The position numbers and the translations under genes were made by a program. From assembly GCA_964433315.1 (NCBI GenBank), contig CAYSQO010000086.1, forward strand, positions 1-7,153: a stretch of DNA of 7,153 nt. Reading direction: 5' to 3'. The first letter of the stretch is position 1; every line of letters begins with the position of its first letter. Positions 1-7,153 of the stretch are shown here, one piece after another. A model generated the notes under the pieces. That model made no database searches. It had not been told where the DNA came from and saw only the letters and a list, made by a program, of their open reading frames with translations. Source of the DNA: Aquariibacter sp964433315. Lineage in GTDB: Bacteria > Pseudomonadota > Gammaproteobacteria > Burkholderiales > Burkholderiaceae_C.

Positions 1-802
1 GGCGGGGGCCGCCCTCGGCACGGGGGGCTCGCGGCGGGCGCGGACCGGCTTCACCGGCCCGGCGCGCCCCGTCGGGGCGCGGGCCGCGCGGCGGACGGGC
101 GGGGGACTCGCCCTCGGCCGCCGGGCCTGCGCCCTCGGCGGCACAGGGCGCGCGGCCCGGGGCGGTGGGGCGCTGCTCGGCCCGGCGCGCGCGGCGGCGC
201 TGCACCTCGGCCGCCGCGGCGTCGCGGTGCTCGGCGTCCACCGGGCTGGCCGGCTGGCCGTCCAGGTCGATGCGCTCGGGCTGGCTGGCCAGGGCCTTGA
301 GGTAGGCCGTGGCCGTGGTGTGGCGGTGCAGGAAGGCGGAGAGGATCTTCTTGCCGAAGACGCCCGGCGCGCGGGCCTGGATGTCGGCCTGGATGCGCAG
401 CTTCAGCGGCCGGGCCTGGCCGGGCGTGAAGACGGCCGGGAAGCGCGCGGCCAGCTCGGCGCCGCAGGCAGCCAGGCTCATGCCGGGGACGGGCGCCGCG
501 GCATCGGCGGCTTCGGCCGCTGCCTCGGCGCCCTCGAAAGCTGCCTCGGCAGCTTCGGCGCGCCCATCCGCCGGCTCGCTGCCTTCCGGAGCGGTCGGGG
601 CGGTCGGCGCGTCAAGGGCCAGGGCGGCGGCCACGTCGGCTGCAGCCGGGAGAAGGGACGCATCGGTCGGCACGGCAGGCTGCGCCACCGCTTCGGCCGG
701 AGCCTCGGGCAGGGCCGCGCCCAGGGGCTCGGGGTGCGCGGCGTCGGCCTGCGGCAGGCTCGGGGACGGGGTCGGTTCAGCGGGGGACGAGGAGGGCAGC
801 AC
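1..802 (-). CDS. ProQ/FinO-family RNA chaperone, 3' end outside window
   Basis: Members of this family bind structured RNAs and promote sRNA-mRNA pairing or RNA stability in the cytoplasm. I translated this minus frame by hand; it stays open to the left edge. Counting from a GTG at 802, residues 1-107 are an Ala/Pro/Glu-rich, probably disordered acidic arm. The ProQ/FinO domain lies at about 112-210. Its landmarks are RFPAVF (120-125), RPLKLRI (131-137), the helix with KKILSAFLHRHT (151-162), the Y167 region and RIDLDGQP (177-184), which align well with E. coli ProQ (RPLKIGI, RVDLDGNP). After about residue 210 the visible tail is Pro/Arg/Gly-rich and basic. The start is uncertain. The GTG lacks a clear Shine-Dalgarno, and I found no stop between it and the M16 gene end. 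The only ATG I noted in this frame, at 481, would leave just the domain and tail. The upstream stretch has coding-like composition, so I prefer the longer form. Family call is firm; start is not. Confidence 0.82.
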   Translation of the reverse strand, partial: MLPSSSPAEPTPSPSLPQADAAHPEPLGAALPEAPAEAVAQPAVPTDASLLPAAADVAAALALDAPTAPTAPEGSEPADGRAEAAEAAFEGAEAAAEAADAAAPVPGMSLAACGAELAARFPAVFTPGQARPLKLRIQADIQARAPGVFGKKILSAFLHRHTTATAYLKALASQPERIDLDGQPASPVDAEHRDAAAAEVQRRRARRAEQRPTAPGRAPCAAEGAGPAAEGESPARPPRGPRPDGARRAGEAGPRPPRAPRAEGGPR

Positions 803-857
803 GGCAAAGCCAGGTCGGGGAAAACCGGGGGATTGTCTCCGCCCGGCCCGGGGCCGC

Positions 858-879
858 CCGCCGGGGCGGCGCCCGGCGG
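858..879 (-). terminator. GC hairpin just after the M16 stop codon
   Basis: A perfect 8-base inverted repeat (858-865 with 872-879) with a 6-base loop lies three bases past the M16 stop codon. No T-run follows on the minus strand, so it is not a canonical intrinsic terminator. It may attenuate transcription or protect the 3' end, or be chance in such GC-rich DNA. Confidence 0.3.
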
Positions 880-881
880 CG

Positions 882-3644
882 TCAGTCCTTGAAATCGCCG
901 CCGACGGCGACGACGAAACGCTCCGGCTGCAGCCAGCGGCGCAGGGCGGCGTTGACCTGCTCGACGCTGAGCGCGGCGATGGCCGCATCGACCGCCGCCT
1001 CGGTGGCGAAGCTGCGCTCCAGCAGCAGCTGCGCGGACAGGCTGGCGGCCAGCTGGGCATCCTGGGCCCGGCGCAGGGCGCGTGCGGCCAGCAGGCCCTT
1101 GCGGGTCTCCTCCAGCTCGGTGGGGGTGATGCCGTCCTTCAGCAGGCGGGCCACCTCTTCGCGGAAGCCGGCCTCGACCTTGGCCAGGTTCTGGGGCGCG
1201 AAGATGGCCTCGGCCTTCCAGCTCGCATTGGCATCGACCGGGTTCCACTGGAAGAAGCTGACCACGCTGTAGGACAGGCCCTCCTTCTCGCGGATGCGCT
1301 TCCAGAGCCGCGCGCTGCCGCCCAGGCCGAGGATCTGGTTGCCGACCAGCAGGGCCGGGTAGTCGGCATGCAGGTCGGTCAGGGCCAGGCCGGACAGCCG
1401 CACCGAGAGGGTCGCGTTCTGCTTGTCGGGCGTGCGCTCGACCAGGCGGGCCGGCGCCACCGGCACGGCCGGCAGCGGGATACGGGCCTGGGGCTCGGCG
1501 CTGGCCCAGCCGTCGAGTGCGCGGGCCAGGGCGGCACGCACGGCCTCGGGGTCGAAGTCGCCGACCGCGGCGAACTCGCCGTGGCCTGCGCCGTAGAAGC
1601 GGCGGTGGAAGGCGCGCAGGTCCTCGACCTTCAGGGCCTTCAGGTCGGCCACCGATTCGTCGAAGCTGGCCGCATGGCGCGGGTCATCGCGCGGGTAGGG
1701 GTTGCCGTGGCGGGCCAGGGCCAGCTCGACGCGGGCCTCCGGGTCCTCGCGCTGGCTCTCGATCTGCGCCAGGGCCTGGGCGCGCAGTTCCTCCAGCACC
1801 GCGGGCGGGAAGCTGGCCTCGCGCAGCAGCTGGCCGACCAGGGCCAGGGCCTCGGGCAGGGTCTCGCGCTTGGACTGCAGGGCCAGGGTGACGGCGCCGT
1901 CCTGGGCGCTGACCGCCAGCTCGGTCTTGAGGGCCAGCAGGCGGTCCTGGATCTGGGCGCGGTCGAGCGTGGGCGTGCCCTTGTCGATCAGCGCCGCGAC
2001 GAAGCCCGGCACCTCGCCCTGGCCCTTCAGGCTGTCCAGCGTGCCGTAGCGCAGCGTCAGCCGCGCCTGCACGGCGGCACCGCGGGTGGGCTTGGGCAGC
2101 AGCGCATAGCGCAGGCCGCCGGGCAGGCGGCCGCGGGTGGTGGCGCGGTCCAGGGCCTCGGGGCGGGTGTCGAAGGCGGCGGCGGTGGCCTCGGCCGCGC
2201 GCGGCTTGAAGCCCTGGAACTGCGCGGCCACGTCAACCGCCGCCGGGGTCGGCGCGCGCTTGGGCGCCTCGGTCGGCAGGTAGGTGGCCAGGGTGCGGTT
2301 GGCGGGCAGCAGGCGCTCGGTGGCCACGCGCTGCAGGTCGGCCAGGCGGGCCTGCTCGACACGGTCGCGCAGCAGGAAGAAGAGCCGCCAGTCGCCCTGG
2401 GCCACCGAATCCGACAGCGCGATGCCGACCTTCTCCGGGTTGCTGAAGGTCTGGTCCCAGGCCTTGAGCCACTGGGCGCGGGCGCGGTTCAGCTCGTCCT
2501 CGCGCACCGGGTCGGCCGCCAGGCCCTCGACGGTGGCGATCAGCGCCTCGCGGGCGCGGGCCAGCTCGTGCTGCGGACCGGGCTGGGCGACGAAGAGGCC
2601 CACGCCCGGGTCGTGCAGGGCCAGGGTGTCGGCGCCGATGCTGGCGGCCAGGCCGGCCTCGACCAGCTGCTTCTGCAGCCGGCCGGCACTGCCGTCGCCG
2701 AGCACCAGGGCGAGCAGCTCGGCCGCGGCGAAGTCCGGATGCGCCGCCGGCGGCAGGTGGTAGGCCGCGTAGACCAGCGGCGAGCCGCCGACGCGGCGCA
2801 GGGTGACGCTGCGCTCGCCGTCCTGCGCGGCATCCAGGGTGTAGAGCCGCGGCAGCGCGCGCTTGGGCTTGGGGATGCGGCCGAAGTCGCGGGCGATCCA
2901 GCCCAGCACCTTGGCGGCGTCGAACTGGCCGCTGACGATCAGGGTGGCGTTGTCCGGCTGGTAGTAGCGGCGGTAGAAGGCCTGCAGGCGGCCGATGTCG
3001 ACGTTCTCGACGTCGGCCCGCGCGCCGATGGTGTCCTTGCCGTAGGCATGCCAGTCGTACATGGCCGACAGCGTCTTCTGGTACAGGATGCGGCCGGGGC
3101 TGTTCTCGCCCGACTCCATCTCGTTGCGGACCACCGTCATCTCGGTGTCGAGGTCCTTCTTCGCGATGAAGCTGTTGACCATGGCATCGGCATGCCAGGA
3201 CAGGAACCACTGCAGGTTGGCCTCGTTGGCGGCGAAGCTGGCGAAGTAGTTGGTGCGGTCGAACCAGGTGGTGCCGTTGGCGCGCAGGCCGCGCTGGCTG
3301 AACTCGGCCCAGACGTTCGGGTTCTTCGGCGTGCCCTTGAAGATCAGGTGCTCCAGCAGATGGGCCATGCCCGTCTCGCCGTAGTTCTCGTGCCGCGAGC
3401 CGACGCGGTAGGTCAGGTTGACCGTGGTCGTGGGCTTGGACGCATCGGGCACCAGCAGCACCTGCAGGCCGTTGGCCAGGCGGTACTCGGTGATGCCCTC
3501 GACCGCCGCGCCGACGCTGACGCCGCGCGGCAGCGGCGCCGGGGCCGGGCCGGCCGGCGCGGCGCCGGCCAGGGCCGCGCAGGAAAGCAAAGCGGCGCCC
3601 AGGAGGCGCCGCAGGGGGTCGATCCGGAACAGGCTCAGGCTCAT
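882..3644 (-). CDS. Secreted two-half M16 (pitrilysin-family) zinc metallopeptidase
   Basis: A 920-residue zinc peptidase predicted to cleave peptides in the envelope or periplasm. Residues 1-30 form a signal peptide (LRRLL, then a hydrophobic stretch ending AGAA). C22 sits in a poor lipobox-like context (LLSC), so a lipoprotein is possible but less likely. The N-terminal M16 domain carries the inverted zinc motif HLLEH at 95-99, and the distal zinc-ligand Glu is probably E175 in VVRNEME. M16_C-like domains begin near 217 (LQAFYRRYYQPDN) and near 675 (LRAFHRRFYG). The second half, from about 510, has lost the zinc motif: GFVAA at 547-551 aligns with HLLEH. It keeps the R785...Y792 pair (RIREKEGLSY), which in M16 enzymes contacts substrate. 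This is the usual plan of one catalytic and one structural half. Shine-Dalgarno is weak. A -10-like TAGACT (3696-3691) upstream lacks a convincing -35. The substrate cannot be inferred. Confidence 0.95.
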   Translation of the reverse strand: MSLSLFRIDPLRRLLGAALLSCAALAGAAPAGPAPAPLPRGVSVGAAVEGITEYRLANGLQVLLVPDASKPTTTVNLTYRVGSRHENYGETGMAHLLEHLIFKGTPKNPNVWAEFSQRGLRANGTTWFDRTNYFASFAANEANLQWFLSWHADAMVNSFIAKKDLDTEMTVVRNEMESGENSPGRILYQKTLSAMYDWHAYGKDTIGARADVENVDIGRLQAFYRRYYQPDNATLIVSGQFDAAKVLGWIARDFGRIPKPKRALPRLYTLDAAQDGERSVTLRRVGGSPLVYAAYHLPPAAHPDFAAAELLALVLGDGSAGRLQKQLVEAGLAASIGADTLALHDPGVGLFVAQPGPQHELARAREALIATVEGLAADPVREDELNRARAQWLKAWDQTFSNPEKVGIALSDSVAQGDWRLFFLLRDRVEQARLADLQRVATERLLPANRTLATYLPTEAPKRAPTPAAVDVAAQFQGFKPRAAEATAAAFDTRPEALDRATTRGRLPGGLRYALLPKPTRGAAVQARLTLRYGTLDSLKGQGEVPGFVAALIDKGTPTLDRAQIQDRLLALKTELAVSAQDGAVTLALQSKRETLPEALALVGQLLREASFPPAVLEELRAQALAQIESQREDPEARVELALARHGNPYPRDDPRHAASFDESVADLKALKVEDLRAFHRRFYGAGHGEFAAVGDFDPEAVRAALARALDGWASAEPQARIPLPAVPVAPARLVERTPDKQNATLSVRLSGLALTDLHADYPALLVGNQILGLGGSARLWKRIREKEGLSYSVVSFFQWNPVDANASWKAEAIFAPQNLAKVEAGFREEVARLLKDGITPTELEETRKGLLAARALRRAQDAQLAASLSAQLLLERSFATEAAVDAAIAALSVEQVNAALRRWLQPERFVVAVGGDFKD

Positions 3645-3722
3645 GGGCAGAGACTCGAAAGCACAGGGGCGGGGCGCCCTGCGATCCGGCAGTCTAGCCA
3701 GCGGTTCCCTGCGCGCGGCGCG

Positions 3723-3739
3723 CGGGGCCTTGCGCCCCG
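3723..3739 (-). terminator. Weak GC hairpin downstream of ppa
   Basis: A 6-base perfect stem (3723-3728 with 3734-3739) with a 5-base loop lies about 20 bases past the ppa stop codon, in the 115-base gap before the M16 gene. No T-run follows. It may partly terminate or process a ppa transcript, but read-through into the M16 gene is quite possible. Confidence 0.25.
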
Positions 3740-3759
3740 GGCCGCAGCCTGTCCGCGGA

Positions 3760-4299
3760 TTACTTCTTCGAGGTCTCGGCGTAGCGCGCGATGCCCGAGA
3801 CGATCTCGGCCTTGGCGGCGTCCGGGCCTTCCCAGCCCTTGACCTTGACCCACTTGCCGGCTTCGAGGTCCTTGTAGTGCTCGAAGAAGTGCTGGATGGC
3901 CTTCAGGCGCATCGGGTTGATGTCTTCCGGCTTCTGCCAGTGGGTGTAGATCGGCAGGATCTTGTCGATGGGCACGGCCAGCAGCTTGGCGTCGCCGCCG
4001 GCTTCGTCGTCCATCTGCAGCACGCCGATCGGGCGGCAGGTCACGACCACGCCCGGGGTCAGCGGGTAGGGCGTGATCACCAGCACGTCGACCGGGTCGC
4101 CGTCGTCCGACAGGGTCTGCGGGACGTAGCCGTAGTTGCACGGGTAGTGCATGGCCGTGGTCATGAAGCGGTCGACGAAGATCGCGCCGGTTTCCTTGTC
4201 CACCTCGTACTTGATCGGGTCCGCGTTCATCGGGATCTCGATGACCACGTTGAATTGCTCGGGCGCCTTGGCGCCGGGGGTCACGTTGTTCAGGCTCAT
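3760..4299 (-). CDS. ppa: Soluble family I inorganic pyrophosphatase
   Basis: Cytoplasmic Mg2+-dependent enzyme that hydrolyses pyrophosphate to two phosphates, pulling forward nucleic acid synthesis, aminoacylation and other PPi-releasing reactions. At 179 residues it is almost the size of E. coli Ppa and matches it along nearly its whole length. The family signature DGDPVDV is at 66-72. Metal and substrate residues can be assigned by alignment: E21, K30, R44, Y56, D66, D71, D98, D103, K105, Y142 and K143. EIPMNADPIKYE (21-32) and FFEHYKDLE (138-146) are also typical. The frame is open for a further 68 codons upstream, to 4503. I chose the Met at 4299 because it aligns with the E. coli start and the extension resembles no known N-terminus and runs through the promoter region. 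It diverges from hppA. No catalytic residue is missing. Confidence 0.97.
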   Translation of the reverse strand: MSLNNVTPGAKAPEQFNVVIEIPMNADPIKYEVDKETGAIFVDRFMTTAMHYPCNYGYVPQTLSDDGDPVDVLVITPYPLTPGVVVTCRPIGVLQMDDEAGGDAKLLAVPIDKILPIYTHWQKPEDINPMRLKAIQHFFEHYKDLEAGKWVKVKGWEGPDAAKAEIVSGIARYAETSKK

Positions 4300-4349
4300 G
4301 CGGGCTCGCTGATGCGTGGGAGGGAAGGGACAACTACGGGTTGTTGCGG

Positions 4350-4355
4350 ATTCTA
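4350..4355 (-). promoter_or_regulatory. Candidate -10 element for ppa
   Basis: On the minus strand, TAGAAT is a 5/6 match to the sigma-70 -10 consensus and would give a leader of about 45 bases before the ppa ATG. No good -35 hexamer lies 16-18 bases upstream (CAGTCC or TCAGTC at best), so the call rests on the -10 alone. A small inverted repeat (CAAC, 5-base spacer, GTTG, 4331-4343) lies near the expected transcript start and could be an operator, though its arms are short. Confidence 0.3.
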
Positions 4356-4396
4356 GGGGCCGGGCTTGCGGCGGACTGACCCAGGGCGGACCCGCG

Positions 4397-4425
4397 TTGC
4401 CCCTCTCCGGGGCGTCCCCTACATT
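4397..4425 (+). promoter_or_regulatory. Candidate sigma-70 promoter for hppA
   Basis: TTGCCC (4397-4402) and TACATT (4420-4425) are separated by exactly 17 bases. They match the -35 and -10 consensus at 3/6 and 4/6 positions. Transcription would start near 4432 and leave a leader of roughly 74 bases before the hppA ATG. It does not overlap the candidate ppa -10 (4350-4355), so the two divergent transcripts would start about 90 bases apart. Confidence 0.4.
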
Positions 4426-4491
4426 GCCCGCGACCCCTGCCCTGGCTTGCAGGCTGCCGCGCAGCGCGTCACACCAGATCGACAACAAAGG

Positions 4492-4497
4492 AAGGAG
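4492..4497 (+). promoter_or_regulatory. Ribosome binding site of hppA
   Basis: AAGGAG lies 8 bases before the ATG at 4506 and is one of the clearest Shine-Dalgarno sequences in the window. It fixes the hppA start and suggests efficient translation. Confidence 0.85.
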
Positions 4498-4505
4498 ACA
4501 CATTC

Positions 4506-6707
<2,202 letters not shown>

Positions 6708-6713
6708 GCCGGC

Positions 6714-6740
6714 GGCCGGCGGGCCCCGCGCCCGCCGGCC
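6714..6740 (+). terminator. GC-only stem-loop right after hppA
   Basis: Perfect 11-base inverted repeat (6714-6724 with 6730-6740) and a 5-base loop, starting 7 bases past the hppA stop codon. No T-run follows. It may act with the terminator 35 bases downstream, for example by shielding the mRNA 3' end or pausing polymerase. Confidence 0.45.
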
Positions 6741-6775
6741 CGCCCCCAGCCCGCCCAGCCCCGCGCCGGGCCCCG

Positions 6776-6821
6776 CGGCGGATTCGCCGGCCCCGAGAAG
6801 GCCGCCGAATCCGCCGTTTTT
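6776..6821 (+). terminator. Strong intrinsic terminator of hppA
   Basis: Arms of 17 bases (6776-6792 and 6800-6816) pair with one mismatch around the 7-base loop CCGAGAA and are followed directly by five T (6817-6821). This is a textbook Rho-independent terminator for transcription leaving hppA and separates it from the flagellin gene. Confidence 0.85.
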
Positions 6822-6823
6822 CA

Positions 6824-6839
6824 TGGCATGGCCTCCGCC
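6824..6839 (+). promoter_or_regulatory. Sigma-54-like promoter element upstream of flagellin
   Basis: TGGCATGGCCTCCGCC has the GG and GC dinucleotides of the -24/-12 sigma-54 consensus in correct spacing, plus the full TGGCA(C/T) block and a purine after it. The two T residues before the -12 GC are replaced by C, which weakens it. Transcription would start near 6850, leaving a leader of nearly 90 bases. Many proteobacterial flagellin genes use sigma-28 instead, and I see no good sigma-28 site here. Confidence 0.25.
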
Positions 6840-6865
6840 GGTGCGGCCGAAGAATGGCCACACCG
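6839..6865 (+). other. Stem-loop in flagellin upstream region
   Basis: Ten-base arms (6839-6848 and 6856-6865) pair with one mismatch around the A-rich 7-base loop GAAGAAT. No T-run follows, so it is not a simple terminator. It could be an mRNA leader structure or a DNA operator, depending on where transcription of the flagellin gene begins. Confidence 0.45.
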
Positions 6866-6925
6866 CGTTCCTGCGACGCGTACTCCGCCGGCCCGCCATC
6901 CGACCGGCGCACCACGTGACCCCTT

Positions 6926-6930
6926 AGGAG
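6926..6930 (+). promoter_or_regulatory. Ribosome binding site of flagellin gene
   Basis: AGGAG ends 7 bases before the GTG at 6938. Its position, together with the family-typical N-terminus that follows, shows that GTG rather than the internal ATG at codon 10 is the start. Confidence 0.85.
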
Positions 6931-6937
6931 TGCTGCC

Positions 6938-7153
6938 GTGCCCCAGACCATCAACACCAACACGATGTCGCTCAATGCGCAACGCAATCTGAACGCATCG
7001 CAGTCCACGCTCTCCACCTCGATGCAGCGCCTGTCCTCCGGCCTGCGGGTGAACAGCGCCAAGGACGACGCGGCCGGTCTGGCCATCGCCGAGCGCATGA
7101 ACGCCCAGGTGCGCGGCATGAACGTGGCGGTCCGCAACGCCAACGACGGCATC
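6938..7153 (+). CDS. fliC: Flagellin, N-terminal part (3' end outside window)
   Basis: Structural protein of the flagellar filament, exported through the flagellar type III apparatus and polymerised outside the cell. The 72 codons present encode the D0/D1 N-terminal helix region. INTNTMSLNAQRNLN (residues 5-19) is followed by the hallmark LSSGLRVNSAKDDAAGLAIA (32-51) and ends in the conserved RNANDGI. The first residues line up with E. coli FliC. The start is GTG, supported by the Shine-Dalgarno at 6926-6930. It lies 230 bases past hppA, behind a strong terminator, so it should have its own promoter. The central variable domain and C-terminal D0/D1 region are not in the window, so length and glycosylation potential cannot be judged. 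Another member of the flagellin family cannot be excluded when only this end is visible. Confidence 0.95.
   Translation, partial: MPQTINTNTMSLNAQRNLNASQSTLSTSMQRLSSGLRVNSAKDDAAGLAIAERMNAQVRGMNVAVRNANDGI

Noticed and set aside
227..892. A 221-codon plus-strand frame at the left side
   Set aside because: It is antisense to the ProQ-like gene and Gly/Arg-rich. It has no ribosome binding site or domain that I can see.
478..1248. A 256-codon minus-strand frame overlapping the end of the M16 gene and the ProQ-like gene
   Set aside because: Its product is Arg/Pro-rich with no domain. The neighbouring register carries the clear ProQ/FinO domain, and the M16 register is intact to its stop codon.
309..3842. 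An 1177-codon open frame on the plus strand
   Set aside because: It lies antisense to the ProQ-like gene, the M16 gene and the end of ppa. Its low-complexity Gly/Ala/Arg/Gln-rich product shows no domain. It is a by-product of strong GC3 bias suppressing stops in the mirror frame.
4300..4503. A 68-codon N-terminal extension of ppa
   Set aside because: The Met at 4299 aligns with the usual start of E. coli-like pyrophosphatases. The extension shows no targeting signal and covers the divergent promoter region.
6846..6853. Sigma-28-like -10 (GCCGAAGA) before flagellin
   Set aside because: It matches 6 of 8 consensus bases, but the position expected for TAAA reads CATG. It also lies inside the arm and loop of the stem-loop, so it is too weak to annotate.

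Overview
The window looks like chromosomal DNA from a high-GC betaproteobacterium, most likely of the Burkholderiales. This is inferred from very high GC, strong G/C bias at third codon positions, and the gene set: an E. coli-like soluble pyrophosphatase, a K+-independent membrane pyrophosphatase, a ProQ/FinO protein with low-complexity arms, and a flagellin. The species cannot be named from sequence alone. I see no mobile element, CRISPR array, tRNA or rRNA, and coding density is high.

Layout: positions 1-4299 hold three genes on the minus strand. In transcription order they are ppa (soluble inorganic pyrophosphatase), a two-half secreted M16 zinc peptidase, and a ProQ/FinO-family RNA-binding protein that runs off the left edge. 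From 4506 the plus strand carries hppA (proton-pumping membrane pyrophosphatase), a strong intrinsic terminator, and the first 72 codons of a flagellin gene that runs off the right edge. No gene-free stretch exceeds 300 bases. The longest are 6708-6937 (terminator and flagellin leader) and 4300-4505 (divergent ppa/hppA promoter region).

Functionally, the centre of the window is pyrophosphate metabolism. Ppa releases the energy of PPi as heat, while HppA conserves part of it as a proton gradient, and the two genes diverge from a shared 206-base control region. The M16 peptidase and the RNA chaperone follow ppa on the same strand with gaps of 115 and about 79 bases. They could be co-transcribed or independent. 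The flagellin gene has its own ribosome binding site and is insulated from hppA by the terminator, so it is probably a separate unit of the motility regulon.

I do not see an obviously new multi-gene system. The points most worth a second look are the repeat-bearing C-terminal tail on HppA, the back-to-back pairing of the two PPases, the long low-complexity arms of the ProQ-like protein (which has no obvious upstream ATG), and the structured flagellin leader with a sigma-54-like element.
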